DNA of 64,000 nt, taken from positions 1 through 64,000 of the forward strand of contig NZ_QKOE01000017.1 of assembly GCF_003226565.1 (NCBI RefSeq), in the 5' to 3' direction. This DNA comes from Parazoarcus communis SWub3 = DSM 12120 (GTDB lineage Bacteria > Pseudomonadota > Gammaproteobacteria > Burkholderiales > Rhodocyclaceae). Below, one piece after another: positions 43,468 through 55,278 of the stretch (within the stretch, counting starts at the first letter, position 1; the number at the start of each line of letters is the position of its first letter). The notes beneath the pieces are model-generated. The model saw only the letters and a list, made by a program, of their open reading frames with translations. It searched no databases and was not told the DNA's origin. Made by a program: the position numbers and the translations under genes.

Positions 43468-44826
43468 TTACTTGTTCTTGACCGGTTTCTTCCAGCCGGC
43501 AATCGACAACTGCTTTGCGCGCGACACCGTCAGTTGCTCCGCCGGCGCATCCTTGGTGAGCGTGGTCCCCGCACCCAGCGTTGCTCCACGGCCGACCCTG
43601 ACCGGCGCAACCAGTTGCGTGTCCGATCCAATGAAAACATCATCTTCGATGACCGTACGGTACTTATTGACGCCGTCGTAATTGCAGGTAATGGTGCCGG
43701 CACCAATATTGACGCGCTGGCCGATGTCGGCGTCACCCACGTAAGCCAGGTGATTGGCCTTGGAGTGGTCGGCAACGGTACTGTTCTTGATCTCGACGAA
43801 ATTGCCGACGTGGACGTCCTTGCCCAAGCGGGTGCCGGGCCGGGTACGGGCGTAGGGCCCGATGATGCAGTCCTCACCCATCAGGGTGTTGTCCAGATGG
43901 GAAAAAGGCGCTACCCGGGTACCCGCGCCGATGACGGTATCGCGAATCACGCAATTGGCGCCGATACGCACCCCATCACCCAGCACCACACTGCCTTCGA
44001 ACACGCAATTGATGTCGATCTCGACATCACGGCCACAACGCAGCTCGCCACGCACATCAATGCGTGCAGGGTCGATCAGGGTTACACCATCGTCCATCAG
44101 CCGGCGCGCAATCATGGACTGATGCAGGCGTTCGAGCTCAGCCAGCTGCGGCTTGCTGTTGACACCCAGCGTTTCGGCGACGGCATCGGGCTGGACGGTG
44201 ACGATCTCGACGCCCTCGGCCACGGCCATGCCGATGATGTCCGTCAGGTAGTACTCCCCCTGCGCATTATCATTACCGATTCGACCCAACCAGTTGCGCA
44301 AGCACTCAACCGGCGCCACCAGAATGCCGGTATTGACCTCACGGATGGCGCGCTGCGCGTCTGTGGCATCTTTATCTTCGACGATGCGCAGGACACGCCC
44401 TGCTTCATCACGCACAATGCGTCCGTAGCCAGTGGGGTTGTCGAGCGTGACGGTAAGCAAACCCAGGCTGGCGACACCGGCCGCCCCTACCAGGCGCTGC
44501 AGGGTGGCAACACCGATCAGCGGCACATCGCCGTAGAGCACCAGCGCCATGCCCTGGCTGGACAGATGCGGCAAGGCTTGCTGCACTGCATGTCCCGTAC
44601 CCAACTGGGGCTCCTGACGCGCCCAGGCCAGATCCGTTGCATCGAGGCGCTCGCGCACCACCTCACCACCATGACCATAGACCACGCAGATGCGGCTGGC
44701 TTCGAGTGCCCGGGCCGCGGCCAGCACATGAGCCAGCATCGGCTTGCCAGCAATGGGCTGGAGGACCTTGGGCAAGACCGAACGCATCCGCTTGCCCTGT
44801 CCGGCAGCGAGGATCACGACTTCCAT
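43468..44826 (-). CDS. glmU: Bifunctional N-acetylglucosamine-1-phosphate uridyltransferase/glucosamine-1-phosphate acetyltransferase
   Basis: 452 residues. The N-terminal uridyltransferase begins [20 protein letters not shown] (nucleotide-binding), followed by [13 protein letters not shown] and LYGDVPLI with the metal Asp. The C-terminal half is a left-handed beta-helix with hexapeptide repeats (for example [20 protein letters not shown]) and the acetyl-CoA/active-site region [19 protein letters not shown]. It forms UDP-GlcNAc together with GlmS, encoded next on the same strand. The gap of 56 bases between the two has no terminator. Cytoplasmic and presumably essential. Confidence 0.97.
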   Translation of the reverse strand: MEVVILAAGQGKRMRSVLPKVLQPIAGKPMLAHVLAAARALEASRICVVYGHGGEVVRERLDATDLAWARQEPQLGTGHAVQQALPHLSSQGMALVLYGDVPLIGVATLQRLVGAAGVASLGLLTVTLDNPTGYGRIVRDEAGRVLRIVEDKDATDAQRAIREVNTGILVAPVECLRNWLGRIGNDNAQGEYYLTDIIGMAVAEGVEIVTVQPDAVAETLGVNSKPQLAELERLHQSMIARRLMDDGVTLIDPARIDVRGELRCGRDVEIDINCVFEGSVVLGDGVRIGANCVIRDTVIGAGTRVAPFSHLDNTLMGEDCIIGPYARTRPGTRLGKDVHVGNFVEIKNSTVADHSKANHLAYVGDADIGQRVNIGAGTITCNYDGVNKYRTVIEDDVFIGSDTQLVAPVRVGRGATLGAGTTLTKDAPAEQLTVSRAKQLSIAGWKKPVKNK

Positions 44827-45025
44827 GAAGACATCCGAAGGGAATTCAAGATGGCGCGAATTCTAGCATGCGCCCTCCTGGCACCATCGTGACCTGATAC
44901 CTGTCGAGCATGACATTGCAGGGCCGTGTTGCAATGCAGGCGTTTTCTGATCCTGATCTAACTCGCGTCACGAACATGGGCATAGAATGCCGATGTTGCA
45001 ACGCACTCAAAATCAAGGGCTCGCC

Positions 45026-46438
45026 ATGGACCATCCCGCTCAACCGCTGATCCAGAACCGCACATTCGACGAGATACAGCTCGGCGATTTCGCACAACTG
45101 ATGCGTACGCTGCGCCCCGAGGACATCCACCTGTTCGCAGCAATGTCAGGCGACGTGAATCCGACGCACGTGGATCCGGAATTCGCCCGCTCCAGCCAGT
45201 TCCGCGAAGTGGTCGGCCACAGCATGTGGGGCAGCACGCTGATCTCCACCATCCTGGGCACCGAGTTTCCCGGACCCGGCACCGTCTATGTGTCGCAGGG
45301 GCTCAATTTCTGGCGACCGATCACCATCGGTGACACGCTGACGATCACGGTGACCTGCAAGGAAAAGTACGATCACAATCACCACATCGTGTTCGACTGC
45401 CTTGCCGTGAATCAGGACGGACTCAAGGTCATTGACGGCACGGCAGAAGTCGCCGCCCCCACCGAAAAGATCTCCCGCCCCCGCGTGGTGCTGCCCGAAG
45501 TCACCATTTCCGATCGCGAGCTGCGCTATCGCCACCTGCTGTCGATCACCGCCGGGCTGTCGCCGATCCCGATCGCAGTCGCTCACCCGTGCGACGCTGA
45601 ATCGCTGCGCGGCCCCATTCAGGCCGCTCATGCCGGGCTTGTCGACCCCATCCTCGTTGGCCCGGAAAACAAGATCCGCGCGGTCGCCGAAGAACAAGGA
45701 CTGGACCTGAAGGGCTTCCGCATCGTCGACGTCCCACACAGTCACGCCTCGGCCGAGACCGCCGTGGCGCTGTGCCGTGACGGTGGCATCGAGGCGCTGA
45801 TGAAGGGCTCACTGCACACTGACGAACTGATGGGGGCGGTGGTTTCCAAAGCCAACGGGCTACGTACCGCTCGCCGCATCAGCCATGTGTTCCTCGCCGA
45901 CGTGCCGACCTACCCGCATCCCCTGATGATCACCGACGCGGCCATCAACATCGACCCCACGCTGGAAGACAAGGTCGACATCATCCAGAACGCCATCGAA
46001 CTCGGCCACATGCTCGGCCTGCTGGAACCCAAGGTCGCCATCCTCGCCGCAGTCGAGACGGTCAACTCCAAGATGCGTTCCACCATCGATGCCGCCGCAC
46101 TGTGCAAGATGGCCGATCGCCGGCAGATCCGCGGCGGCCTGCTCGATGGCCCGCTGGCCTTCGACAACGCAGTGTCGCTGGTTGCCGCCAAGACCAAGGG
46201 CATCCGCTCGGCGGTTGCCGGCAATGCCGACATTCTGGTCGTCCCCGACCTGGAGTCGGGCAACATGGTCGCCAAGCAGCTTGAATACCTTGCGGACGCG
46301 CTGATGGCCGGGGTCGTGCTCGGCGCACGCGTCCCCATCGTGCTGACCAGCCGTGCCGACACGGCAGAGACTCGCGCGGCATCATGTGCCATTGCCCAGC
46401 TGATGGCCCATCGCAAGCGGGAGGCACTGAAGGTATGA
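45026..46438 (+). CDS. Bifunctional MaoC-type enoyl-CoA hydratase/phosphate acyltransferase
   Basis: 470 residues. Residues 1-150 are a MaoC hot-dog domain with the hydratase dyad in SGDVNPTHVD (Asp and His) and VGHSMWGSTLIS. Residues about 165-470 are a phosphate acetyl/butyryltransferase domain with GLVDPILVGP, IEALMKGSLHTDELMGAVV, FLADVPTYPHPLMITDAAI and EYLADALMAGVVLGARVPIV. The fusion suggests channelled hydration and phosphorolysis of a short acyl-CoA. ATG 45026 is chosen with AAGGG upstream. ackA overlaps its stop by four bases, so the acyl phosphate probably passes to the kinase. Confidence 0.92.
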   Translation: MDHPAQPLIQNRTFDEIQLGDFAQLMRTLRPEDIHLFAAMSGDVNPTHVDPEFARSSQFREVVGHSMWGSTLISTILGTEFPGPGTVYVSQGLNFWRPITIGDTLTITVTCKEKYDHNHHIVFDCLAVNQDGLKVIDGTAEVAAPTEKISRPRVVLPEVTISDRELRYRHLLSITAGLSPIPIAVAHPCDAESLRGPIQAAHAGLVDPILVGPENKIRAVAEEQGLDLKGFRIVDVPHSHASAETAVALCRDGGIEALMKGSLHTDELMGAVVSKANGLRTARRISHVFLADVPTYPHPLMITDAAINIDPTLEDKVDIIQNAIELGHMLGLLEPKVAILAAVETVNSKMRSTIDAAALCKMADRRQIRGGLLDGPLAFDNAVSLVAAKTKGIRSAVAGNADILVVPDLESGNMVAKQLEYLADALMAGVVLGARVPIVLTSRADTAETRAASCAIAQLMAHRKREALKV

Positions 46439-47619
46439 AAGCCGTTCTTGTACTCAATGCAGGTTCGTCCAGCCTGAAGTTCGCCCTTTTTCCGCTCGAA
46501 CCCGGCCTGGCCGCCAATCCGGCACTTTCGGGCCAGATCGAAGGCATCGGCGCCACACCCGAGCTGTCCGCGAAGGAGGCCAACGGCACGCGCCATCACG
46601 AACCCGTGGTCACCCACGGCGAACAGGGCGAGCAGCATCGCGACGCGCTGACGCACCTGTTCCGCTGGCTGGCCGCACACAACCCCGATCTGGAAATCGT
46701 CGCGGCAGGTCACCGGGTGGTTCACGGTGGTGATCGCTACAGCGCCCCGGTCAAGCTGAGCGAGGGCTTGTTGCGTGAGCTCGATGCCTTCGTCCCGCTC
46801 GCACCGCTGCACCAGCCTCACAACCTGCGCGCCGTCCGGGCCGTATCCGCCTTGATGCCCGACGTGCCGCAAGTGGCCTGCTTTGACACGGCTTTCCATC
46901 GTACCCAGCCAGCGGTAGCCCAGGCCTTTGCGCTGCCGCGTGCGATCAGCGCCGAAGGCATCAAGCGCTACGGCTTTCATGGCCTGTCCTACGATTACGT
47001 CGCGCGCAAGCTGCCCGAAGTCATCGGGGATAAGGCTCACGGTAGTGTGGTGATCGCCCATCTCGGCAACGGCGCCTCGATGTGCGCCCTGCGCGACGGC
47101 AAGAGCATGGCCTCCACCATGGGCTTTACCGCCGTGGAGGGCCTGATGATGGGCACCCGCACCGGCAGCCTGGATCCCGGCGTCATGCTCTACCTGATGG
47201 AGCAGAAAGGTATGAGCGCGAAAGCGCTGACCAATCTGCTGTACAAGGAATCGGGCCTGCTGGGGGTTTCTGGCATCAGCCAGGACATGCGGACCTTGCT
47301 GGCCTCGAACGCGCCAGAAGCGACCGAAGCGGTCGAACTGTTCTGCTACCGCATCGCCCGCGAGCTTGGCTCGCTGGCTGCCGCAGCAGGCGGACTGGAT
47401 GCATTGGTGTTTACCGGTGGCATTGGCGAGCACGCTGCGGTGGTACGCGAGAAAGTGGCCGCATTGTCAGGCTGGCTGGGCATCACCATCGACTCCAGCG
47501 CGAACGAGGCCGGTGCAAGCCGCATCGACGCCGCCGACAGTCGCGTTGCCGTTGCCGTCGTGCCGACCAACGAAGAAGGCATGATCGCGCGCTACACCGT
47601 GGAACTGCTTGACCTGTAA
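46435..47619 (+). CDS. ackA: Acetate/acyl kinase
   Basis: 394 residues. VLVLNAGSSSLKFALF is the N-terminal phosphate motif, VVHGGDRYSAPV and FDTAFHRTQP supply the catalytic Asp and neighbouring His/Arg, and KRYGFHGLSYDYVARKL is the family signature. VIAHLGNGASMCALRDGKSM and FTGGIGEHAAVVREK form the nucleotide site. The enzyme converts acyl phosphate plus ADP to acid plus ATP. It overlaps the MaoC-Pta gene (ATGA). Since the partner domain may be a phosphobutyryltransferase, propionyl or butyryl phosphate are possible substrates. A strong hairpin follows at 47703-47730. Confidence 0.95.
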   Translation: MKAVLVLNAGSSSLKFALFPLEPGLAANPALSGQIEGIGATPELSAKEANGTRHHEPVVTHGEQGEQHRDALTHLFRWLAAHNPDLEIVAAGHRVVHGGDRYSAPVKLSEGLLRELDAFVPLAPLHQPHNLRAVRAVSALMPDVPQVACFDTAFHRTQPAVAQAFALPRAISAEGIKRYGFHGLSYDYVARKLPEVIGDKAHGSVVIAHLGNGASMCALRDGKSMASTMGFTAVEGLMMGTRTGSLDPGVMLYLMEQKGMSAKALTNLLYKESGLLGVSGISQDMRTLLASNAPEATEAVELFCYRIARELGSLAAAAGGLDALVFTGGIGEHAAVVREKVAALSGWLGITIDSSANEAGASRIDAADSRVAVAVVPTNEEGMIARYTVELLDL

Positions 47620-47702
47620 GCAAGCAGTGCGACAGGACGCGCTCCGGCCGCGTCCTGCCAGTACCTCGACACACCGCGCTTCCACGTGGGCATCTCGAAG
47701 CG

Positions 47703-47730
47703 AACAAGGGCAGCCTGAGCTGCCCTTGTT
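47703..47730. terminator. Bidirectional terminator between ackA and gltD
   Basis: Perfect 12-base arms AACAAGGGCAGC (47703-47714) and GCTGCCCTTGTT (47719-47730) with a four-base loop sit between the convergent ackA and gltD genes. The A/T ends of the stem give short T runs on both strands, suitable for rho-independent termination in either direction. Confidence 0.8.
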
Positions 47731-47753
47731 TCACATCTGAAGACGTGTCGCGA

Positions 47754-49220
47754 TCAACGCGGCAGCACGCTCGCCCCCATCAGGAACTCATCGACTGCGC
47801 GGGCGCACTGGCGTCCTTCACGGATAGCCCACACCACCAGCGACTGACCACGGCGCACATCACCCGCAGCAAACACCTTGTCGACGTTGGTTGCATAGCA
47901 GCCTTCGCCATCGGTCGTTGCCTTGGCGTTGCCACGCGCATCCTTATCCACCCCGAAGGCCTCCAGCATGCCGCCCACCGGGTTGGTGAAGCCCATCGCG
48001 AGGAAGACGCGCTCGGCCGGGAAGACCTGCTCAGAGCCGGCAACCTCGCTCATACGACCGTCCTTCCACTCGAGGCGGACAGTACGCACACCGGTCAGCT
48101 TGCCGTTCTCACCGATGAACTCCTTGGTGCCAATCGCGTATTCGCGCTGGGTCTCGCCTTCCAGATGCGAGGACGAGGTGCGCAGCTTGATCGGCCAGTA
48201 GGGCCAGGTCAGCGCCTTGTTCTCCTGCTCGGGCGGCTGCGGCATGACCTCGAACTGGGTGACCGACGTCGCACCGTGGCGATAGCTGGTGCCGACGCAG
48301 TCGGAGCCGGTGTCGCCACCGCCGATCACCACCACATTGCAGCCTTCCGCCGAGATCGGGTTGGGGCGGTCACCAGCCACCTGCTTGTTCTGCGGAATCA
48401 GGAACTCCAGCGCGTAGTGCACACCCGCCAACTCACGCCCCGGCACCGGCAGGTCGCGCGGCACTTCTGATCCACCGGCCAGCACGACGGCGTCGAACTC
48501 GGCCTTGAGCTGATCAGCCGTGACCACTTCCTTGGCGTCATTGATGATGCCAGCAGGCATATCCTTCGCACCGACGACAACACCGGTGCGGAAAGTGACG
48601 CCCTCGGCCTGCATCTGCTCGACGCGGCGGTCAATCAGCGACTTCTCCATCTTGAAGTCGGGAATGCCATAACGCAGCAAGCCGCCGACACGGTCGTTCT
48701 TCTCGAACACGGTGACGTCGTGGCCAGCACGCGCCAACTGCTGCGCCGCTGCCATGCCCGCGGGGCCGGAACCGACCACGGCAATCTTCTTGCCCGTCTT
48801 GGCGGCAGCCGGCTGCGGCTTGACCCAGCCCTGCTCCCAGGCCTTGTCGATGATGGCTTGCTCGATCGACTTGATACCAACCGCGTCCGAGTTGATGTTC
48901 AGCGTACATGCCGCTTCACAGGGGGCCGGACAGATGCGACCCGTGAACTCGGGGAAATTGTTGGTCGAGTGCAGCACCTCGATCGCCTGCTGCCACTGAC
49001 CGCGATACACCAGGTCGTTCCAGTCGGGAATGATGTTGTTGACCGGGCAACCGTTGTTGCAGAACGGAATGCCACAGTCCATGCAACGCGCACCCTGCAC
49101 CGCAGCCTGCTCATCGGACAGGCGGAGCACGAACTCCTTGTAGCTCTTGATCCGCTCCGGCACAGGCTCGTAAGCCTGCGACAGACGCTGGTATTCGAGA
49201 AATCCGGTGGGCTTGCCCAT
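47754..49220 (-). CDS. gltD: Glutamate synthase small subunit
   Basis: 488 residues. N-terminal cysteines CMDCGIPFC and C-PAPCEAAC (about 42-110) ligate the [4Fe-4S] clusters. The FAD motif [28 protein letters not shown] is at about residue 148 and the NADPH motif [17 protein letters not shown] at about residue 285, followed by the second FAD-binding region [21 protein letters not shown]. It supplies electrons from NADPH to GltB for the synthesis of two glutamates from glutamine and 2-oxoglutarate. It follows gltB by two bases on the same strand. Length and motifs are normal. Confidence 0.96.
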   Translation of the reverse strand: MGKPTGFLEYQRLSQAYEPVPERIKSYKEFVLRLSDEQAAVQGARCMDCGIPFCNNGCPVNNIIPDWNDLVYRGQWQQAIEVLHSTNNFPEFTGRICPAPCEAACTLNINSDAVGIKSIEQAIIDKAWEQGWVKPQPAAAKTGKKIAVVGSGPAGMAAAQQLARAGHDVTVFEKNDRVGGLLRYGIPDFKMEKSLIDRRVEQMQAEGVTFRTGVVVGAKDMPAGIINDAKEVVTADQLKAEFDAVVLAGGSEVPRDLPVPGRELAGVHYALEFLIPQNKQVAGDRPNPISAEGCNVVVIGGGDTGSDCVGTSYRHGATSVTQFEVMPQPPEQENKALTWPYWPIKLRTSSSHLEGETQREYAIGTKEFIGENGKLTGVRTVRLEWKDGRMSEVAGSEQVFPAERVFLAMGFTNPVGGMLEAFGVDKDARGNAKATTDGEGCYATNVDKVFAAGDVRRGQSLVVWAIREGRQCARAVDEFLMGASVLPR

Positions 49221-49222
49221 TT

Positions 49223-52200
49223 TTACGCGGCCTCCAGTTGCTGCTGGCGCTGCTCGGCCATTTCGGCGAGCGCGCGACGATATTCATTCGGCATGACCTT
49301 GACGAACTTGTTACGCCAGGCCCCCCAGTTATCGAGAATTTCACGGGCACGTGGGCTGCCGGTGAAGCGGGCATGACGCTCGATCAACCCCTTCAGGATC
49401 AGCTCATCCCCCATGGTCAGGTGGTCGATATCGACGCGGCCATGAGACTCGAGTTCGTCGCCCAGATCGGAATCCTTGCGCGCCTCGATTTCTTCCGGCA
49501 ACGGCTCGAGCGCCACCTGTGCCATGTTGCAGCGCTGCTCGAAATCCCCCACCTCGTCCAGCACATAGGCCACGCCACCCGACATGCCAGCGGCAAAGTT
49601 GCGCCCGGTCTGACCCAGCACGACCACGGTACCGCCGGTCATGTACTCGCAACCATGGTCACCCACGCCTTCGACCACGGCGGTGGCGCCGGAGTTACGC
49701 ACGGCAAAACGTTCGCCGCCGACACCCGCCAGATAGACCTCACCCTCGGTCGCACCGTACAGCACGGTGTTGCCGATGATGATGTTGTCCGCCGTCTTGC
49801 CACGGAACTCGGCTTGCGGCCGAACGATGATGCGCCCGCCCGACAAGCCCTTGCCGACATAGTCGTTGCCTTCACCCACCAGCTCCAGGGTGACGCCACG
49901 TGACAGGAAGGCGCCAAAGGCTTGCCCGGCGGTGCCGGTCAGACGCACATGGATGGTGTCCTCGGGCAGACCAGCATGGCCATACTTCTCGGCGACACGC
50001 CCGGCCAGCATGGTACCCACGGTACGATTGACGTTGCGCACCGGCAGATCGATCGACACCTTCTCGCCACGCTCCAGCGCAGGCGCTGCGAGGGCAATGA
50101 GTTCGTTGTCGAGCGCCTTCTCCAGGCAGTGATCCTGAGTCTCGGTGTGCAGGCGCGGAACGCTGGCCGGCACGTTCGGGCGATAAAAGATGCGCGAGTA
50201 ATCCAGCCCCTTTGCCTTCCAGTGCTCGATACCGCCCTTCATGTCGAGCAGATCGGCGCGACCGATGAGGTCGTCAAACTTGCGGATGCCCAACTGCGCC
50301 ATCAACTCGCGCACTTCTTCGGCGATGAAGAAGAAGAAGTTGACCACGTGTTCGGGCTGACCGGTAAAGCGCTTGCGCAGCTCCGGATCCTGCGTGGCCA
50401 CGCCCACCGGGCAGGTGTTCAGGTGGCACTTGCGCATCATGATGCAGCCTTCGACGACCAGCGGCGCGGTAGCAAAGCCGAACTCATCGGCACCCAGCAG
50501 TGCGCCGATGACGACGTCGCGGCCGGTCTTGATCTGACCATCCACCTGCAGACGGATGCGGCTGCGCAGACGATTCAGCACCAGGGTCTGCTGAGTTTCG
50601 GCAAGGCCGAGCTCCCACGGCGAACCCGCATGCTTGATCGACGACAGCGGCGAAGCCCCGGTACCACCATCATGACCGGCCACCACGATATGGTCGGCCT
50701 TGGCCTTGGCCACACCAGCGGCCACGGTACCGACACCGATCTCGGACACCAGCTTGACCGAGATATCGGCCTTCGGATTGGCGTTCTTCAGGTCGTGGAT
50801 CAGCTGGGCCAGATCCTCGATGGAGTAGATGTCATGGTGCGGCGGCGGCGAGATCAGTCCGACACCCGGCACCGAGTGGCGCAGGAAGCCGATGTACTCG
50901 GACACCTTGTGGCCGGGCAGCTGCCCACCTTCGCCGGGCTTGGCCCCTTGCGCCATCTTGATCTGGATCTGATCTGCATTGACCAGGTATTCGGTCGTCA
51001 CGCCAAACCGACCCGAGGCCACCTGCTTGATCGCCGAACGCAGCGAATCGCCGGCCGACAGTTCGAGGTCGCGCTCGATGCGGCTCTCGCCAATGATCTG
51101 CGACAGCTTCATGGCCTGGGTGATGGGCTTGAAGCGCATCGGATCCTCGCCACCTTCGCCGGTGTTCGACTTGCCGCCGATGCGGTTCATCGCAATCGCC
51201 AGCGTGCTGTGCGCCTCGGTCGAGATCGAACCGAGCGACATCGCGCCAGTCGCAAAACGCTTGACGATCTCCTTGGCGGGCTCGACCTCGTCCAATGGTA
51301 CCGGTGCGCCCGCGGGCTTGAGCTCGAACAGACCACGCAACGTCATGTGACGCTTGCTCTGATCGTTGATGATCCGGGCGTACTCCTTGTAGCTGTCATA
51401 CTTGCCCGAACGGGTCGAGTGCTGCAGCTTGGCAATGGCGTCCGGCGTCCACATATGCTCTTCGCCACGGATGCGGAAAGCGTACTCACCGCCGGCGTCG
51501 AGCATGTTGGCCAGCACCGGATCAGGACTGAAAGCCTTCTGGTGCAGGCGGATGGCCTCTTCCATGACCTCGAACACGCTGATGCCTTCGACCTGCGTGG
51601 TGGTGCCGGTGAAGTACTTGTCCACCAGCGAGCTGTTGAGGCCCACTGCTTCGAAGATCTGCGCGCCGGTGTAGGACATGTAGGTCGAGATGCCCATCTT
51701 GGACATGACCTTCATCAGACCCTTGCCAACCGCCTTGACGAAGTGCTTGACGTACTTGGCACCGGCTTCTTCGCTGCCCGCCATCTGCTGCAGGGTTTCG
51801 AGCGCCAGGTAGGGATGCACGGCTTCGGCGCCGTAACCCGCCAGCACGGCAAAGTGGTGGGTTTCACGCACGGTGCCGGTCTCGACCACCAGACCGGCGC
51901 GAGTACGCAAGCCCTTGGTGACAAGGTGCTGATGGATGGCCGACAACGCCAGCAGTGCCGGAATGGCCACCTGCTCGGCCGAAACCTTGCGGTCGGACAC
52001 GATCAGGATGTTGTTGCCCTCCAGCACGGCATTTTCGGCATCGGCACAGAGCGAAGCCAAGCGTGCTTCGACCCCTTCCTTGCCCCACGCAAGCGGGTAA
52101 CAGATGTCGAGCTCGGCCGAACGGAACTTGTCCTTGGTATAACGTGCGATGTTGCGGATCTTGGCCATGTCGGCGAAGTCCAGCACCGGCTGAGTCACTT

Positions 52201-53896
52201 CGAGACGGAACGGCGGATTGATCTCGTTGATCTCGAGCAGGTTGGGCTTGGGTCCGATGAAGGACACCAGCGACATCACCAGTTGCTCGCGGATCGGATC
52301 GATCGGCGGGTTGGTGACCTGCGCGAAGAGCTGACGGAAGTAGTTGTACAGCGGCTTTTCCTTGGACGACAGCACCGCCAGCGGCGAGTCATTGCCCATC
52401 GAACCAGTGCCTTCCTCGCCCGTTTTGCCCATGGGCTCAAGGATGAACTTGATGTCTTCCTGGGTGTAGCCAAAGGCTTGCTGACGATCAAGCAGGCTGG
52501 CCGCACAGTCCGGTGCCGAAGCGTCGGCTGGCGACTGCAGGCCGTCAAGCTTGATGTTGATGCGGCTGAGCCAGTCGGTATAGGGCTTGACCGACGCCAG
52601 ACTGTCCTTGAGTTCCTTGTCGTCGATGATGCGACCCTGCTCCATGTCGATCAAGAACATCTTGCCCGGCTGCAGGCGCCACTTCTTGACGATCTTGCTG
52701 TCGGGGATGGGCAGCACACCGGACTCGGACGCCATGACCACCAGATCGTCATCGGTGACGAGGTAGCGTGCGGGACGCAGGCCATTGCGGTCGAGCGTGG
52801 CGCCGATCTGACGACCGTCGGTGAACGCCACCGCGGCAGGGCCGTCCCACGGTTCCATCATGGCCGCATGATATTCGTAGAAGGCGCGACGCTTCTCGTC
52901 CATCTGGGTGTGCGACTCCCAGGCTTCCGGGATCATCATCATCACCGCATGGGCCATCGAATAGCCGCTCATCACCAGCAGTTCGAGCGCGTTGTCGAAA
53001 GCAGCCGAATCAGACTGGCCGGGGTAGATCAAGGGCCAGATCTTCTGCAGGTCTTCACCCAGCAGCGGCGAGTGCACGCCCTTCTCCCGCGCGCGCATCC
53101 AGTTGTAGTTGCCGCGTACGGTGTTGATCTCGCCGTTGTGGGCGATGTAGCGGAACGGGTGCGCCAGGTTCCACTTCGGGAAGGTGTTGGTCGAGAAACG
53201 CTGATGCACCAGGGCCAGCGCCGAGGTTGCACGCGGATCAACCAGGTCCAGGTAGTACTCGCCCACCTGAGTGGCCAGCAGCAGGCCCTTGTAATTGACG
53301 GTGCGGGCCGACATGGAAACCATGTAGAACTCCTGACCGTGCTTGAGTTGCAGCGCACCAATGGCGTTGGCGGCACGGCGACGGGCAACATAGAGCTTGC
53401 GCTCCAGCGCCTCGGTCACCATCACGTCCGGGCCACGGCCGACGAACAGTTGACGGATCACCGGCTCCTTGGCCTTGACCGCCGGGGACATCGGCATGTC
53501 GGCATTGACCGGCACATCCCGCCAGCCAAGCACGACCTGACCTTCGGCACGCACTGCACGCTCGACCTCTTCCTCACAGGCCAGGCGGGATGCAGCTTCC
53601 TTGGGCATGAACACCATGGCCACGCCGTATTCGCCCGGCGCCGGCAGGGTGACGCCCTGCTTGGCCATTTCTTCGCGATAGAGTTGATCGGGAATCTGGA
53701 TCAGGATGCCCGCACCGTCGCCCTGCAGTGCATCCGCACCCACGGCACCGCGATGATCCAGGTTTTTCAGGATCTCGAGACCCTGCAGAATGATGTCGTT
53801 GGTCTTCTTGCCCTTGATGTGCGCAATGAAGCCGACGCCACAGGCATCATGTTCGTTCGCCGGATCGTAAAGACCCTGCTTTTGGGGGAGATCCAT
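49223..53896 (-). CDS. gltB: Glutamate synthase large subunit
   Basis: 1557 residues. The mature N-terminus is Cys19 ([14 protein letters not shown]), exposed by removal of an 18-residue propeptide and used for glutamine hydrolysis. The central domain, the FMN-binding synthase domain ([18 protein letters not shown]) and the [3Fe-4S] cysteines ([12 protein letters not shown]) follow. The C-terminal beta-helix begins near [16 protein letters not shown] 53896 ([14 protein letters not shown]) is chosen over a longer frame, with AGGA upstream. It forms the enzyme with GltD. The 249-base region to dgt contains a terminator at 53998-54028, so gltBD probably has its own promoter. Confidence 0.97.
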   Translation of the reverse strand: MDLPQKQGLYDPANEHDACGVGFIAHIKGKKTNDIILQGLEILKNLDHRGAVGADALQGDGAGILIQIPDQLYREEMAKQGVTLPAPGEYGVAMVFMPKEAASRLACEEEVERAVRAEGQVVLGWRDVPVNADMPMSPAVKAKEPVIRQLFVGRGPDVMVTEALERKLYVARRRAANAIGALQLKHGQEFYMVSMSARTVNYKGLLLATQVGEYYLDLVDPRATSALALVHQRFSTNTFPKWNLAHPFRYIAHNGEINTVRGNYNWMRAREKGVHSPLLGEDLQKIWPLIYPGQSDSAAFDNALELLVMSGYSMAHAVMMMIPEAWESHTQMDEKRRAFYEYHAAMMEPWDGPAAVAFTDGRQIGATLDRNGLRPARYLVTDDDLVVMASESGVLPIPDSKIVKKWRLQPGKMFLIDMEQGRIIDDKELKDSLASVKPYTDWLSRINIKLDGLQSPADASAPDCAASLLDRQQAFGYTQEDIKFILEPMGKTGEEGTGSMGNDSPLAVLSSKEKPLYNYFRQLFAQVTNPPIDPIREQLVMSLVSFIGPKPNLLEINEINPPFRLEVTQPVLDFADMAKIRNIARYTKDKFRSAELDICYPLAWGKEGVEARLASLCADAENAVLEGNNILIVSDRKVSAEQVAIPALLALSAIHQHLVTKGLRTRAGLVVETGTVRETHHFAVLAGYGAEAVHPYLALETLQQMAGSEEAGAKYVKHFVKAVGKGLMKVMSKMGISTYMSYTGAQIFEAVGLNSSLVDKYFTGTTTQVEGISVFEVMEEAIRLHQKAFSPDPVLANMLDAGGEYAFRIRGEEHMWTPDAIAKLQHSTRSGKYDSYKEYARIINDQSKRHMTLRGLFELKPAGAPVPLDEVEPAKEIVKRFATGAMSLGSISTEAHSTLAIAMNRIGGKSNTGEGGEDPMRFKPITQAMKLSQIIGESRIERDLELSAGDSLRSAIKQVASGRFGVTTEYLVNADQIQIKMAQGAKPGEGGQLPGHKVSEYIGFLRHSVPGVGLISPPPHHDIYSIEDLAQLIHDLKNANPKADISVKLVSEIGVGTVAAGVAKAKADHIVVAGHDGGTGASPLSSIKHAGSPWELGLAETQQTLVLNRLRSRIRLQVDGQIKTGRDVVIGALLGADEFGFATAPLVVEGCIMMRKCHLNTCPVGVATQDPELRKRFTGQPEHVVNFFFFIAEEVRELMAQLGIRKFDDLIGRADLLDMKGGIEHWKAKGLDYSRIFYRPNVPASVPRLHTETQDHCLEKALDNELIALAAPALERGEKVSIDLPVRNVNRTVGTMLAGRVAEKYGHAGLPEDTIHVRLTGTAGQAFGAFLSRGVTLELVGEGNDYVGKGLSGGRIIVRPQAEFRGKTADNIIIGNTVLYGATEGEVYLAGVGGERFAVRNSGATAVVEGVGDHGCEYMTGGTVVVLGQTGRNFAAGMSGGVAYVLDEVGDFEQRCNMAQVALEPLPEEIEARKDSDLGDELESHGRVDIDHLTMGDELILKGLIERHARFTGSPRAREILDNWGAWRNKFVKVMPNEYRRALAEMAEQRQQQLEAA

Positions 53897-53997
53897 CTCG
53901 TTCGTCCTCGAAACAACATGTCGCCGGGACTTGCCGGCGCGGTTCGGGCGACTCTCGTCGCTTTTCAAACCCGCACGTGTGTAAACCGTGCGGACAC

Positions 53998-54028
53998 AAA
54001 AAAGCCGGGCGCGCGGGCACCCCGGCTT
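53998..54028 (-). terminator. Rho-independent terminator after dgt
   Basis: On the minus strand the arm AAGCCGGG (54028-54021) is followed by an eleven-base loop and CCCGGCTT, then a run of T (AAAAAA on the plus strand at 53998-54003). It lies about 115 bases after the dgt stop and about 100 before gltB, and probably ends the aroK-aroB-dgt transcript. Confidence 0.8.
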
Positions 54029-54144
54029 GCACGATCGGTATTACCGCAGATCGATCGCTTCGAACACTTCTTCGGATGCCCGAATATACCCCCGGGCCGG
54101 TCATCGTTCAAGACTTTTTTGCGCTGCGGCAAGTCTATGACAAA

Positions 54145-55278
54145 TCAGTGAATTTCACCTACCGCAAAGAGTCGCCGATGTTCGCGCATGGCGTAGCGGT
54201 CAGTCATGCCGGCGATGTAATCCGCGATCGCGCGCGGCTTGTCCTCGCGCGCCTTGGACTGATACTGAGGCGGCAGCAAACGCGCATCGGACATGAAGGC
54301 ACCAAAGAGGTCCTCGATGATTCGCCGGGCCTTGTCGGTCATTCGCAGCACCTGATAGTGCCAGTAAAGGTTTTCGCGCAGAAACTGCTTTAGCTGCAGC
54401 AGATCGGGCTGCAGGTCGGAAGAGTATGCAACCAGTCGCGGGGCACTTCTGACGTCATCCAACGACTGTACGTCAGCAGCGACAATGTTGCGTTGAGTCT
54501 GGGCAATCAGGTCCAGCGCCATGCTATTGACCATGCGCCTGATCGTCTCATGCACCAGCTTACGCCCACCCAAGCCTGGCCACTGCAATTCGACCGCCTG
54601 ACGATGACGCGCAAACACGTCGACGTCGGCAAGCTGCTCCAGCGTGATCAGACCGGAACGCAGACCATCGTCGACATCATGATTGTTGTAGGCGATCTCA
54701 TCGGCCAGATTGGCAAGCTGGGCCTCGAGCGAGGGCTGTCGGCCTTCGATGAAGCGCAGACCCAACTCCCCCAACTGCTCGGCATTGGCTCGCGAACAGT
54801 GCTTGAGAACTCCCTCGCGGGTTTCGTACATCAGGTTGAGACCATCGAACGCCGCGTAGTGCTCCTCGAGCAGATCGACCGTACGCAAGGACTGCAGATT
54901 ATGCTCGAATCCGCCGTACTGCTTCATGCATGTGTTGAGCGCATCCTGCCCGGCATGTCCAAAAGGTGTATGCCCAAGGTCGTGCGCCAGGGCAATCGCC
55001 TCAGCCAGATCCTCATTCAGGCGCAAGGCGCGTGCAATGCTGCGCGTCAGCTGCGCAACCTCGATGCTATGGGTCAAGCGCGTACGAAACAGGTCACCCT
55101 CGTGATTGACGAAAACCTGTGTCTTGTACTCGAGTCGGCGAAATGCGGTCGAATGAATGATGCGATCCCGATCGCGCTGAAACTCGCTGCGTCCGGACGG
55201 AGGCGGTTCGTCATGCCGTCGCCCCCGACTATTGCCCTCGACGACCGCGTAGCGCGCAAGCTCGATCACCAAGGTCAC
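54145..55278 (-). CDS. dgt: dGTP triphosphohydrolase
   Basis: 377 residues of the HD superfamily, near the length of the bacterial type-II dGTPases. The metal motif residues are [11 protein letters not shown] and [16 protein letters not shown] (HD), with [10 protein letters not shown] before and [19 protein letters not shown] after. The enzyme hydrolyses dGTP to deoxyguanosine and tripolyphosphate, helping control dNTP pools. GTG 55278 is chosen because it overlaps the aroB stop as GTGA; an in-frame TTG at 55284 is possible. It shares an operon with aroB and aroK, a common betaproteobacterial arrangement without an evident metabolic link. Confidence 0.92.
   Translation of the reverse strand: MTLVIELARYAVVEGNSRGRRHDEPPPSGRSEFQRDRDRIIHSTAFRRLEYKTQVFVNHEGDLFRTRLTHSIEVAQLTRSIARALRLNEDLAEAIALAHDLGHTPFGHAGQDALNTCMKQYGGFEHNLQSLRTVDLLEEHYAAFDGLNLMYETREGVLKHCSRANAEQLGELGLRFIEGRQPSLEAQLANLADEIAYNNHDVDDGLRSGLITLEQLADVDVFARHRQAVELQWPGLGGRKLVHETIRRMVNSMALDLIAQTQRNIVAADVQSLDDVRSAPRLVAYSSDLQPDLLQLKQFLRENLYWHYQVLRMTDKARRIIEDLFGAFMSDARLLPPQYQSKAREDKPRAIADYIAGMTDRYAMREHRRLFAVGEIH

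Noticed and set aside
49922-54151. A 1409-codon open frame on the plus strand opposite gltB
   Set aside because: It is the mirror of a strongly conserved gene, has no ribosome site or recognisable domains, and its composition fits high-GC antisense openness.
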